42,874 nt of DNA. It comes from Lachnospiraceae bacterium (GTDB taxonomy: Bacteria > Bacillota > Clostridia > Lachnospirales > Lachnospiraceae). The translations under genes were made by a program, and so were the position numbers. This document shows positions 30,860 to 39,367 of the stretch, piece by piece (positions within the stretch are counted from its first letter, which is position 1; each line of letters starts with the position of its first letter). The DNA is taken from the NCBI GenBank assembly GCA_021203305.1, contig JAJQBK010000027.1, positions 45,727-88,600 on the forward strand, read 5' to 3'. Under the pieces are notes generated by a model that worked only from the letters and a program-made list of their open reading frames with translations, ran no database searches and was not told the origin of the DNA.

Positions 30860-30896
30860 CCTTTTATTGATCCAGTCACATTCTTATATCAGCTGA

Positions 30897-32333
30897 TCAA
30901 ACCGGATACGCTCCATTTTCCGTGTCGCTGACCGTCATGTCCACCTTTTCCTGCTGTGCCTGGCGATATTTGAAGAAGTCTACGGCAACCTGCGGGAACA
31001 GGGCGTAGCTTAAGACGTCCTCATCCTGCTGCTTCCACTCCGCCATCTCCTTCTCCAGCGTCTCCATCTGGGGCGGAATATCGTCCGCCGGCCTGTAGGT
31101 GATGGTCTCCTCGCCCGGAATGACCTTCTGCACCACCTCAGGATTGAAGGGCTTCACAGTCTTGCCGTACTTACCGCGCAGCACATCCTTGGTCTGCTCG
31201 GTTGCCACCTTGTAGCGCTCGCCCATCAGGACGTTCATGACAGCCTGAGTGCCCACGATCTGGGAGGACGGAGTTACAAGCGGCGGCTCGCCCAGATCCT
31301 TACGGACTCTCGGGATCTCCTCAAGCACATCATAATACTTGTCCTCCGCGTGCTGCTCCTTCAGCTGGCTCACCATGTTGGAAAGCATACCGCCAGGTAC
31401 CTGATACATCAGCGTCTTGATGTCCACGCCCAGAACCTTCGGATTCATCAGGCCGTTGGCCAGGCATTCCTCTCTGTAAGGACGGAAGTAATCGGCGATC
31501 TCCGCCAGAAGTTTCTGATCATAACCGGTATCATACTCCGTGCCCCGGAAGGTCTCCACCATCACCTCGGTTGCCGGCTGGCTGGTGCCCATGGCAAAGG
31601 GAGAGATGGCGGTGTCAATGATATCCACACCCGCTTCCACCGCCTTTAAGTAGGTCATGGAAGCCACGCCGGAGGTATAGTGGGTATGAAGCTGAATCGG
31701 CAGCTTCGTCGCGGACTTCATGGCGCTGACCAGCTCCGCCGCCTTATAGGGAACCAGCAGACCAGCCATATCCTTGATGCAGATGCTGTCCGCGCCCATC
31801 TCCTCAATCTCTTTGGCGATATTCATCCAGTAATCCAGCGTGTAAGCGTCACCCAGGGTATAGGAAAGCGCGATCTGCGCGTGTCCTCTGCCCTCAAGGG
31901 CCTTGATCTTGTTGGTGGCGTCCACCGCGGCCTTCAGGTTGCGCAGATCATTGAAGCAGTCAAAAATACGAATGATATCAATGCCGTTGGCAATGGACTT
32001 TTCCACGAAATTAAATACCACATCATCCGCGTAGGGGCTGTAGCCCAGAATATTCTGGCCGCGGAAAAGCATCTGCAGCTTGGTGTTCTTGAAGCCGTCG
32101 CGAAGCTTTCTGAGTCTGTCCCAGGGATCCTCCTTCAGGAAACGCAGGGACGCGTCAAAGGTGGCGCCGCCCCAGCACTCCACCGCATGATAACCGACCT
32201 TGTCCATCGTGGGAACGATGGGGAGCATCAGCTCGGTGGGCATTCTGGTGGCAATCAGGGACTGATGCGCGTCACGTAAAACTGTTTCCATTATTTTCAC
32301 AGGCTTTTGGGCCTGTACAGTCTGTTCTGCCAT
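30897..32333 (-). CDS. oadA: Oxaloacetate decarboxylase alpha / transcarboxylase 5S-type carboxyltransferase
   Basis: 478 residues from ATG 32331-32333, with GGAGG eight nt upstream. It transfers a carboxyl group between biotin and pyruvate/oxaloacetate. The HMGL-like TIM barrel starts with MET VLRDAHQSL (metal Asp) and continues LRGQNILGYSPYADD. The catalytic Lys lies in CIKDMAGLL and the metal His pair in LHTHYTSGVA. The conserved post-barrel domain follows (YQVPGGMLSNM). It stops after the conserved carboxylase domain and has no biotinyl domain; that is a separate gene (33559-33933). It is last in a five-gene operon. Direction of flux cannot be read from sequence. Confidence 0.93.
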   Translation of the reverse strand: MAEQTVQAQKPVKIMETVLRDAHQSLIATRMPTELMLPIVPTMDKVGYHAVECWGGATFDASLRFLKEDPWDRLRKLRDGFKNTKLQMLFRGQNILGYSPYADDVVFNFVEKSIANGIDIIRIFDCFNDLRNLKAAVDATNKIKALEGRGHAQIALSYTLGDAYTLDYWMNIAKEIEEMGADSICIKDMAGLLVPYKAAELVSAMKSATKLPIQLHTHYTSGVASMTYLKAVEAGVDIIDTAISPFAMGTSQPATEVMVETFRGTEYDTGYDQKLLAEIADYFRPYREECLANGLMNPKVLGVDIKTLMYQVPGGMLSNMVSQLKEQHAEDKYYDVLEEIPRVRKDLGEPPLVTPSSQIVGTQAVMNVLMGERYKVATEQTKDVLRGKYGKTVKPFNPEVVQKVIPGEETITYRPADDIPPQMETLEKEMAEWKQQDEDVLSYALFPQVAVDFFKYRQAQQEKVDMTVSDTENGAYPV

Positions 32334-32354
32334 TAATTTATCCTCCAAATCAAC

Positions 32355-32404
32355 CCCCACAGTTTACTGTGGGGTAAACTCTAAAATACCAGCGGGGTAA
32401 ACTC
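32355..32404. repeat. Intercistronic stem-loop and direct repeat between oadB and oadA
   Basis: CCCCACAGT (32355-32363) pairs perfectly with ACTGTGGGG (32366-32374), with no U-tract after it on the minus strand. The 12-mer GGGGTAAACTCT occurs twice, at 32371-32382 and 32393-32404. The hairpin may set transcript processing or relative expression of oadA. Confidence 0.6.
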
Positions 32405-33532
32405 TTAGAACGCTCCAAACACCGCCATAAAGGTCCCCGCCGCCACAGCCGTGCCGATTACGCCGGCCACATTGGGACCCATCGCGTGCATCAGCAGGAA
32501 GTTAGTGGGATCTGCCTCCGCGCCTACCTTCTGGGAAACACGGGCCGCCATGGGCACCGCGGACACGCCGGCGGAACCGATCAGCGGATTGATCTTGCCG
32601 TGAGTCAGCTTACACATCAGCTTACCCAAAAGCACACCGGCCGCCGTGCCGAAGGCGAACGCGACTAGGCCGAGAACTACAATCTTGATGGTATTCAGGT
32701 TCAGGAAGGCTTCCGCGCTTGTGCAGGCGCCCACGGAAGTACCCAGCAAAATCACAACAATATACATCAGAGCGTTGGATGCGGTATCCGCCAGCTGGCG
32801 TACCACGCCGGACTCCTTGAACAGGTTGCCCAGCATCAGCATGCCGACTAACGGCGCGGTGGTGGGCAGGATCATGCAGACCACGATGGTCACGATGATC
32901 GGAAAGAGAATCTTTTCCAGCTGGCTGACCGGACGAAGAAGACCCATCTTAATCTTGCGTTCCTCCTCAGTCGTCAGCGCTCTCATAATCGGAGGCTGAA
33001 TGATCGGGACCAGTGCCATATAGGAGTATGCGGCAACCGCGATCGGCCCTAAAAGAGCGGTCTGACCAAGCTTTGTAGCAAGGAAAATGGAAGTCGGTCC
33101 ATCCGCTCCGCCGATGATGGAGATCGCCGCCGCGGCCTTATCGTTAAAGCCCAGCAAGATCGCTCCGAAGTACGCGGCAAAAATACCAAACTGCGCGGCT
33201 GCTCCCAGAAGGAAGCTCTTTGGGTTGGAAATCAGCGGGCTGAAGTCTGTCTGCGCGCCTACGCCCATAAAAATCAGAGACGGCAGAATCGCCCATTCAT
33301 CCAGCAGATAGAAATAATGCAGCAGGCCACCCTCCTCCATGATATCCGGATAGATATTGACTAACAGCATGCCGAACGCAATCGGTACAAGCAAAAGAGG
33401 CTCGTACCCTTTCGCAATGGCCAGATAAAGGAATACACAGGCAACCAGAATCATGACCAAATTTCCAAACGTCATACTGAAAAAAGCGGTCTGCTGAATG
33501 AGGTTGCTCAGCGTAGTTACAATATAACTCAT
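32405..33532 (-). CDS. oadB: Na+-translocating decarboxylase beta subunit
   Basis: 375 residues, about nine or ten transmembrane helices. It decarboxylates carboxybiotin and couples this to Na+ export. Signature blocks: [17 protein letters not shown], the Na+-site region [17 protein letters not shown] with its conserved Asp, and [18 protein letters not shown], followed by [19 protein letters not shown]. Length agrees with OadB/MmdB/GcdB. It lies 26 nt after the biotin-carrier gene. Confidence 0.96.
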   Translation of the reverse strand: MSYIVTTLSNLIQQTAFFSMTFGNLVMILVACVFLYLAIAKGYEPLLLVPIAFGMLLVNIYPDIMEEGGLLHYFYLLDEWAILPSLIFMGVGAQTDFSPLISNPKSFLLGAAAQFGIFAAYFGAILLGFNDKAAAAISIIGGADGPTSIFLATKLGQTALLGPIAVAAYSYMALVPIIQPPIMRALTTEEERKIKMGLLRPVSQLEKILFPIIVTIVVCMILPTTAPLVGMLMLGNLFKESGVVRQLADTASNALMYIVVILLGTSVGACTSAEAFLNLNTIKIVVLGLVAFAFGTAAGVLLGKLMCKLTHGKINPLIGSAGVSAVPMAARVSQKVGAEADPTNFLLMHAMGPNVAGVIGTAVAAGTFMAVFGAF

Positions 33533-33558
33533 GTTTACACCTCGTATTTTTTCAGACT

Positions 33559-33933
33559 TTAGTTCATGGTTGCCAGAACAGCGCCCGCGTCAATGCTGTC
33601 GCCTACAGCGCAGTCGATGCTGGCGACTGTGCCGTCCTTGGGAGCCACGATCGGAATCTCCATCTTCATGGCCTCCACAATAATTACCGGATCTCCGGCC
33701 TTCAGCGCCTGTCCCACACTGGCCTCAATCTTGAATACCTTGCCCGCTGTGCCGGCTTCCACCTTGATGCTGCCGGCGCCGCCAGCCGCCTTGGGAGCCG
33801 CGGCTTTGGGAGCTGCTTTCGGCACTGCCTTGGGAGCCGCTTTGGGCGCCGCGGGAGTGGAAACCGCCTCGCCGTTCTCTTCCACTGTTACGTCATACGC
33901 TACGCCGTTTACTGTGATCGTATAATTTTTCAT
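33559..33933 (-). CDS. Biotin carrier protein of the Na+ decarboxylase
   Basis: 124 residues. Biotin is expected on Lys90 in the canonical EAMKMEI motif near the tip of the C-terminal barrel (about 55-124, ending AVLATMN). An Ala/Pro/Lys-rich flexible linker (about 27-50, [16 protein letters not shown]) joins it to a short N-terminal strand region. It shuttles the carboxyl group from the carboxyltransferase to OadB. GGAGGG lies about 8 nt before the ATG. The same carrier could serve both carboxyltransferases in the operon. Confidence 0.95.
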   Translation of the reverse strand: MKNYTITVNGVAYDVTVEENGEAVSTPAAPKAAPKAVPKAAPKAAAPKAAGGAGSIKVEAGTAGKVFKIEASVGQALKAGDPVIIVEAMKMEIPIVAPKDGTVASIDCAVGDSIDAGAVLATMN

Positions 33934-33965
33934 CTGAATTTCCCTCCGAAATTATTCTATCTCTA

Positions 33966-34757
33966 TTAGTATCTTTTTGATCTTCTGATGGATCTGACTA
34001 CAAAACCGTTCGTTGAAGTCTGTCCCTCAAAGGCCGCGACAGCCGCGGCAATCACCGCCACAAGCTCAGCATCGTCCGTCTCTTCCACGGCCTCCGCCAC
34101 AGGCGCCGCAGCCACAACCGGCGCGGGCTTCGGTGCTTCCTCAGGCTTTTTGGAGAATTTCTCCTGAATCACGGGGATATACTTAAACAGGCTGATAATG
34201 GCCATGATGATGACCAGCACCAGAAACACCATTCCTATGCCAAGGACAGTGTTCATGGCCGCTTTTGACATCTTCTCACCCATCGTATAATTTACGTTCA
34301 GGGAGCAGGACTCAAGCTCTGTAAAATAATCATTGGACAGGATGATCTCAAACTGTCCGGTCCTCTCCGTACCGGTCACATCCACGTAAATAATAATCTG
34401 GTCGTCGTCCACCGTGGATGTCACGTCTCCGATAGCGACAATCTCACCCATCTCTTCTATGGAACTGATATAGGATTCCACAGCGCTGACATAGGCGGAG
34501 CCATCCACAGAGAGGCCAAAGGAGCTGTACACAGCGCTCTCCCATTCCTCATCCGTATATCCTTCCGCCTCTATGACCGCCAGGACGGAGCTGGACTCTG
34601 CGCTGGACTGAATAAGCGGTATGATACTGTCCACAGCGACCTGCTCCGCGTTGGCCTGCTTGTCCTCCTGATAAACATCCGTTTCATCAGAGCTTCCGCA
34701 GGCGCTGAGAGCAAGCATGCAGGCAAGCACACATACCAGGGTAACTGATTTCTTCAT
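33966..34757 (-). CDS. OadG-like gamma/delta subunit with lipoprotein extension
   Basis: 263 residues from ATG 34755-34757, with AAAGG nine nt upstream (an in-frame GTG at 34763 is too close to it). It has a lipoprotein signal: a basic start, a hydrophobic stretch and lipobox LSACGSS, predicting acylation of Cys at about 19. An extracytoplasmic domain of about 150 residues follows, then one transmembrane helix (LGIGMVFLVLVIIMAIISLF). The cytoplasmic tail is Pro/Ala-rich and ends AVIAAAVAAFEG then VVRSIRRSKRY, the OadG/MmdD terminus that holds the complex together. Typical OadG is under 100 residues, so the N-terminal 160 residues are an addition. Confidence 0.85.
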   Translation of the reverse strand: MKKSVTLVCVLACMLALSACGSSDETDVYQEDKQANAEQVAVDSIIPLIQSSAESSSVLAVIEAEGYTDEEWESAVYSSFGLSVDGSAYVSAVESYISSIEEMGEIVAIGDVTSTVDDDQIIIYVDVTGTERTGQFEIILSNDYFTELESCSLNVNYTMGEKMSKAAMNTVLGIGMVFLVLVIIMAIISLFKYIPVIQEKFSKKPEEAPKPAPVVAAAPVAEAVEETDDAELVAVIAAAVAAFEGQTSTNGFVVRSIRRSKRY

Positions 34758-34771
34758 GTTCACTCACCTTT

Positions 34772-36199
34772 CTAAACTGTTCCGTGTTTCTTATCCGGGC
34801 GGGCCTCATATTTATCGTAAAGCATCTCAAAGGCGCCGATCACATACTTTCTGGTCTCCTCCGGCTCCACGATATGATCCACATAGCCCCTCTTCGCGGC
34901 GCTCTCCGCGGAGCTCTGCAGAGCCGCATACTCAGCCGCCTTGGTATTGATCACATCAGCGCCCTGTCCGTCATACATGATTTTGGCAGCCAGAACCGGG
35001 TCCATCATGCCGATCCTCGCCTCCGGCCAGGCCATCACAATGTCGGCCCCCAATGCCTTGGAGTTCATGGATACATACGCGCTGCCAAAGGCATCCCCGA
35101 TAATCACATTGACCTTCGGAACCGTAGCGTTGGCAAAAGCATAGGTCAGCTTCGCCGCAGCCGCTGCGATGCCCTTCTCATTCTCTACCGTCGCCGCGTA
35201 GCCCTTCACGTTGGTCAGAGTCAGCACCGGAATGCCGTAGGCGTCGCAGAAATTCACAAAGGAAGCGGCCTTATAAGCGCCCTGAACAGTCAGCGCCGCG
35301 TCAAAGGTCTTCTCCGCTTTTCCGTCCTCGCCGATGATCTGCGTCCTGTTGGCTACAGCGCCCACAGTCATGCCGTCCAGCCGGATAAAGGCGGTCACCA
35401 TCTCCGGGGCGTATTTCTCCTTCAGCTCAAAGACCTCGCCGTTGTCGGAAAGCTGGCTTAACGCGATGGCGGTATCGCCCACGCAGTTTACCAGCTCGGG
35501 AAGAACCTTATTCAGGTCATCCCCCTCTCCGTCCTCGGCTTCCGTGCTGTTATTGGCCGGAAGGAAGGAAACCAGGCTCCTGATCTTCTCCGCCATCTCT
35601 TCCTCGGAGCAGACCACATCCACAATGCCGCTCTCCTCAGACTGGAAGGCCGCGGACGCGCTGTTGCACTTGTCCACCGTATTGCCGGCAAGGGCGTTGG
35701 GCGAGTTGACAAACAGCTTCGCGCTCTTCTCCTCCATGAAGGTGAAATCCGTCAGGGTAGGAATCAATGCAAGCCCTCCGCCGCAGCTTCCGTAAATCGC
35801 TGTGATCTGTGGAATCACGCCGCTGGCCAGGGACTGCTTGAGATAAATCTCACCGAAAGCGTTCAGGGCGTCCGTAGCCTCCTGCAGCCTCAGCCCCGCG
35901 GAATCCAGCAGACCGATCACCGGGCAGCCGGTCTTTAACGCCATGTCATAAAGCTTTGTAATCTTTCTGGCATGCATCTCCCCGACAGAGCCGTTCAGCA
36001 CGGAAGCGTCCTGGCTGTAAACATAAACCGGGCTACCGTTAATGCTTCCGTAACCCGTAATGACGCCGTCCGCGGGAGCGGAAGCCTGCTTTAAATTAAA
36101 ATCAGTGGCTCTGGCAGTGACAAGAGCGCCGATCTCAACAAAGCTGTTGTCGTCAAGAAGAGCTTCTATCCGCTCTCCTGCTTTTGAATTTGTACTCAT
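34772..36199 (-). CDS. Acyl-CoA carboxyltransferase (methylmalonyl-CoA decarboxylase alpha / 12S type)
   Basis: 475 residues, a tandem crotonase-fold carboxyltransferase. The oxyanion-hole glycines appear in ITAIYGSCGGGLALIPTLTD and, in the second half, KVNVIIGDAFGSAYVSMNSK. Other family blocks: VYSQDASVLNGSVGEMHARK, GLLDSAGLRLQEATDAL and GIPVLTLTNVKGYAA. The C-terminal EARIGMMDPVLAAKIMYDGQ is the usual acyl-CoA side. It is slightly short (family about 510). It is the first gene of the operon, GGAGG eight nt upstream of the ATG. The acyl-CoA substrate (methylmalonyl-, glutaconyl- or malonyl-CoA) cannot be fixed from sequence; methylmalonyl-CoA is most likely in this setting. Confidence 0.85.
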   Translation of the reverse strand: MSTNSKAGERIEALLDDNSFVEIGALVTARATDFNLKQASAPADGVITGYGSINGSPVYVYSQDASVLNGSVGEMHARKITKLYDMALKTGCPVIGLLDSAGLRLQEATDALNAFGEIYLKQSLASGVIPQITAIYGSCGGGLALIPTLTDFTFMEEKSAKLFVNSPNALAGNTVDKCNSASAAFQSEESGIVDVVCSEEEMAEKIRSLVSFLPANNSTEAEDGEGDDLNKVLPELVNCVGDTAIALSQLSDNGEVFELKEKYAPEMVTAFIRLDGMTVGAVANRTQIIGEDGKAEKTFDAALTVQGAYKAASFVNFCDAYGIPVLTLTNVKGYAATVENEKGIAAAAAKLTYAFANATVPKVNVIIGDAFGSAYVSMNSKALGADIVMAWPEARIGMMDPVLAAKIMYDGQGADVINTKAAEYAALQSSAESAAKRGYVDHIVEPEETRKYVIGAFEMLYDKYEARPDKKHGTV

Positions 36200-36503
36200 G
36201 CATTATTCCTCCACGTACATATTATGATAAAATAAATTGCTGCCAACGATAAAACAAATAAATATGATTAAAGCGACAAAAGCTTATTTTCAAAAGATCT
36301 GACGTTATATCTGGTATTGTGCGTTTGGAAACATACGCAATATATAGCAACTGTCGATTAGAAATTGACCTTTTGTCGGGCAAATCATATGATACAATAA
36401 ACAGAAGTGTAAACTCCACTTGGTGAAAATTATAACATACATTAACTTTTTATAAAACACGACAAAACCATCAAATTTTCACAGAAACATCACTTTCTTT
36501 TTG
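36200..36503. promoter_or_regulatory. Upstream region of the decarboxylase operon
   Basis: No gene. On the minus strand TTTACA (complement of 36408-36413), 18 nt and TATGAT (complement of 36384-36389) form a candidate promoter; a second TATAAT-like -10 lies at 36429-36434 with a poor -35. An imperfect inverted repeat (about 36315-36342, TATTG..GCGT with ACGCAATA) lies within the resulting 190-nt leader. I recognise no riboswitch. Confidence 0.4.
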
Positions 36504-37868
36504 TCACATTTGCCATGAAGCATTGCCAAAAAACAGCCAGGCCATATACAAGATATTGTCCTGCCATGTCTTTGCCTCCACATCATCTTCCGTTATAATG
36601 TCAAACCGACGGTAAAGCTCCCCCGCCACACTCACGCTGACCGTGCCCACAACCGTACCGACCGCAACCGGGGCTGTCAGCCTTTCGGCCGCCTCCACTG
36701 ACACCCGCGCGTCCTCCCACTCCGCCAGGAGCACGCTCAGGCTTTCCTCCCCGGTTACGGACACCGGCATCTCATAAGCGTCAAAAAAGCTCTCCGGCTC
36801 CATTACGGCGCCGTCCACCGGGATGGAGGAAAGCTCCGGCTTCTCATAAATTTCCGTCAGCTCATAGTATTTGATGCCATACTCCATCAGCCTTCTTAAG
36901 TCCACCCATTTTTTGGTCTGATTGCCGTAGGCGCCACAGTTTAAAAGAGCGACCACAAAGGTGCGCCCCTCGCTCTCCAGGGCCCCCACATAGCAGTAGC
37001 CCGCCCGTCCGGTATAGCCGGTCTTGCCGCTGAGAGCGCCGCTCATCATGGTCAGGAAGGCATTGTGATTATAGCAGCTGTAATAGTGCTGATCGCTCAG
37101 ATCCGTAAAGCCGTAAACAGAGGTCTGGGTGATCTCCAGAAATTTCTCCTTCCGGGGTGAGGCGAGCACACAGTAGCTCATCACCCGGGCCAGCTCCGTT
37201 GCCGTGGTGCTGTGAAAAAGCTCCCGGGTCTGTCCGTCCCCGTCCTCATACTCCAGACTGGCGTCCAGGCCGTTGGGCGTCAGATACAGGGTATTCTCAC
37301 AGCCGAGGGCCGCCGCCTTCTCATTCATCAGCTTCAGAAAGGCTTCCACCACCTCCACGGACTCCTCCCGGCTGTGATCCGCCGTCTGCCCGGGATCCCA
37401 GCCCAGCTGCTGAGCGCCGATATGCTCCGCGATGGCCACCGCCGTGTCATTGTGAGATTCCAGCATCAGGGAATATAACAGATCCCCTAAAGAGGACTGT
37501 TCTCCCCTGCTCATCCCCAGCTTTACCTTCGGCTGAGCCGCCGCGTAGGAGGAAAAGGTCACCGTATCCTCCAAATCTCCGTATTCTAGGGCGATGATGC
37601 AGGTTATAATCTTGGTGGTGCTGGCCATGGCAAGGACGGTATCCTCATTTTTTCCATATAAAACGCGGCCGTTGGAGGCGTCCATCAGAACCGCCGCCTG
37701 GCTGAACAGGTCGTTTTCGCTGATCGTCTGCGGTTCTCCCGCCCGGACACTGATTCGTCCAATACACAGGCCGGCAGTCAGCAGAAGCCAGAACCCCGCC
37801 GTCTTTATTTTTCTGATGTATCTGATATAATGCCTGAAAAAATACACCGACGCTCCCGCGCAACCCAC
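36504..37868 (-). CDS. D-alanyl-D-alanine carboxypeptidase (PBP5/DacF type)
   Basis: Up to 454 residues. It trims the terminal D-Ala of peptidoglycan stem peptides outside the membrane. The N-terminus has a signal or anchor helix (FWLLLTAGLCIG). The serine peptidase motifs are S83-TTK86 in AMASTTKIITC, SHN in LMLESHNDTAVAI, and KTG in LSGKTGYTGRAG. The C-terminal domain after about 340 is the beta-rich PBP5-like domain ending in hydrophobic residues. The GTG at 37866-37868 has no clear ribosome binding site; an in-frame GTG at about 37847 preceded by GGGAG is an alternative. It is distinct from the second dac gene at 40534-41698. Confidence 0.92.
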   Translation of the reverse strand: MGCAGASVYFFRHYIRYIRKIKTAGFWLLLTAGLCIGRISVRAGEPQTISENDLFSQAAVLMDASNGRVLYGKNEDTVLAMASTTKIITCIIALEYGDLEDTVTFSSYAAAQPKVKLGMSRGEQSSLGDLLYSLMLESHNDTAVAIAEHIGAQQLGWDPGQTADHSREESVEVVEAFLKLMNEKAAALGCENTLYLTPNGLDASLEYEDGDGQTRELFHSTTATELARVMSYCVLASPRKEKFLEITQTSVYGFTDLSDQHYYSCYNHNAFLTMMSGALSGKTGYTGRAGYCYVGALESEGRTFVVALLNCGAYGNQTKKWVDLRRLMEYGIKYYELTEIYEKPELSSIPVDGAVMEPESFFDAYEMPVSVTGEESLSVLLAEWEDARVSVEAAERLTAPVAVGTVVGTVSVSVAGELYRRFDIITEDDVEAKTWQDNILYMAWLFFGNASWQM

Positions 37869-37929
37869 TGTTTTTTTCTGTAATATATGTGTCAGAAAAG
37901 CGGTTTATGTCCGAAGAGCCAAAACCGGC

Positions 37930-37949
37930 AAAAAATCCGGTATATCCGG
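37930..37949 (-). terminator. Short hairpin with T-run after scpB
   Basis: CCGG-ATATA-CCGG followed on the minus strand by ATTTTTT (complement of 37930-37936), 40 nt past the scpB stop. Small stem, so only moderately convincing. Confidence 0.45.
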
Positions 37950-37989
37950 CTTTATATCCTATTCAAAAAAGGATCCTCTGGCACAGCTC

Positions 37990-38559
37990 CTAAACATCCA
38001 GCTTCAGCGAAATCTCCTCCTGCGCCTGTTGCTTGAATTCCTCCACCTGCAGGGCGGAAATCTCCGGCATATCCTCCGTGGAGCTTAACCCAAAGGTACG
38101 CAGAAACTGCTCCGTGGTGCCGAAAAGAATGGGCCTTCCCGGCGCGTCCAGCCGCCCCAGCTCCTGAATCAGATCGTATTCCAGCAGCTTATTGATGGCC
38201 CGGTCGCTGCTGACGCCGCGGATCTTCTCAATCTCCACACGGGTCACCGGCTGCTTGTAGGCCACAATCGCCATGGTCTCCAGCACTGTCTCCGAGAGGG
38301 TGATTTTTTTGGGCGTTTTAGCGATCTGAATGATCTGTTCGTAATACTCCGGCCGGGTGCCCATCTGCACGGCGTCCTCCAGAAATACCAGCTGCAGGCC
38401 GCTGCTTCTCGCTTCGTACTCGCCCTGCAACTCCCAAAGCAGCCCAGTCACCGTCTTTTTGTCAAGCCCCGTCGCCTGGCACAGCCGGGAAATCTCCACG
38501 CTGTCGCCTACTGTAAATAAAATTGCCTCAATTGCGGCTTTCGCCTCCGATTGCTCCAT
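37990..38559 (-). CDS. scpB: Segregation and condensation protein B
   Basis: 189 residues from ATG 38557-38559 (MEQSEAKAAIEAILFTVGD), preceded by AGGAGG; a longer frame to 38622 is read inside scpA. Two winged-helix domains are visible, the first with DKKTVTGLLWELQGEYEA and the second with ETMAIVAYKQPVTRVEIEKI and GVSSDRAINKLLEYDLIQ. With ScpA it forms the kleisin subcomplex of SMC condensin, which folds and separates chromosomes. It overlaps scpA by 32 nt, consistent with coupled translation. Confidence 0.95.
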   Translation of the reverse strand: MEQSEAKAAIEAILFTVGDSVEISRLCQATGLDKKTVTGLLWELQGEYEARSSGLQLVFLEDAVQMGTRPEYYEQIIQIAKTPKKITLSETVLETMAIVAYKQPVTRVEIEKIRGVSSDRAINKLLEYDLIQELGRLDAPGRPILFGTTEQFLRTFGLSSTEDMPEISALQVEEFKQQAQEEISLKLDV

Positions 38560-39367
38560 CTTCCTCCTGCGCCCCCGCTCTCCCGTATTTCCCGTCCTTC
38601 TCATCAGCCTCCTCATCCTCAAAGGTCTCCTGGGAGGTAATCCTGATATCGTCGAAAAGCCCGTTCTGTTCCGCCGTCACCTTTCCCGTCCTCATCAGCT
38701 CCAGAAGCACCAGAAAGGTGACCACAATCTCCTCTCTGGAATGGGAATTCTCCAAAAGCTCCTGAAAGCGGAAATGCCTGTGCGTCAGAATAAAATGCTC
38801 AACGTATCCCGCCTTTTTCTCCGCGTCCACAGCCTCCTTCTTGATATCCCCGTACCGGCTGCGGATGGGGTCCACCTTGTCCTCCTGGCGCTTTAAAAGC
38901 TGCTCGAACATGGTGTACAGCTTTCCAAGATCCATATTCCCGGCCAGCTCCTCATAATTCAACGGAGCCTTATATGCCTTTACCTCCTCAGGCAGCCTTT
39001 CTCCCCGGTATACGGCCCGTCCGGCCATCATCTCCCTGTCCTTTAATTCCAGGGACATATACTTATAGAGCTTGTACTCCAAAAGCCGCTCCACCAGCTC
39101 CGCCCTGGGGTCCAGCTCCTCCCCTTCCTCGTCCGTCTCTTTGGGCAGAAGCATCCTGCATTTGATATCCAGAAGGGTGGCCGCCATCACTAAAAACTCG
39201 CTGACCACATCCAGATCCTCGTGGTCCATGGCACGGATATAATCCAGATACTGATCCGTGATCTCCACGATGGGGATATCGTAAATGTCGATTTTATTTT
39301 TTTCAATCAGATGAAGCAAAAGATCCAGAGGACCCTCAAATTTCTCCAGCTTTACAGATATGGCCAT
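38528..39367 (-). CDS. scpA: Segregation and condensation protein A (kleisin)
   Basis: 279 residues. The N-terminal kleisin signature is VKLEKFEGPLDLLLHLIEKN followed by KIDIYDIPIVEITDQYLDYI, which binds the SMC neck. The middle is helical, with ATLLDIKCRMLLPKET. The C-terminal winged helix reads HFILTHRHFRFQELLEN and VVTFLVLLELMRTGKV, which binds the SMC cap. The acidic end (EDEEADEKDGK) overlaps the scpB start. Its own start overlaps the end of the metallophosphoesterase gene by 32 nt, so all three genes are probably one transcript. Confidence 0.95.
   Translation of the reverse strand: MAISVKLEKFEGPLDLLLHLIEKNKIDIYDIPIVEITDQYLDYIRAMDHEDLDVVSEFLVMAATLLDIKCRMLLPKETDEEGEELDPRAELVERLLEYKLYKYMSLELKDREMMAGRAVYRGERLPEEVKAYKAPLNYEELAGNMDLGKLYTMFEQLLKRQEDKVDPIRSRYGDIKKEAVDAEKKAGYVEHFILTHRHFRFQELLENSHSREEIVVTFLVLLELMRTGKVTAEQNGLFDDIRITSQETFEDEEADEKDGKYGRAGAQEEDGAIGGESRN

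Noticed and set aside
36200-36503. Riboswitch in the leader of the decarboxylase operon
   Set aside because: No known aptamer core is recognisable; only one imperfect inverted repeat is present.
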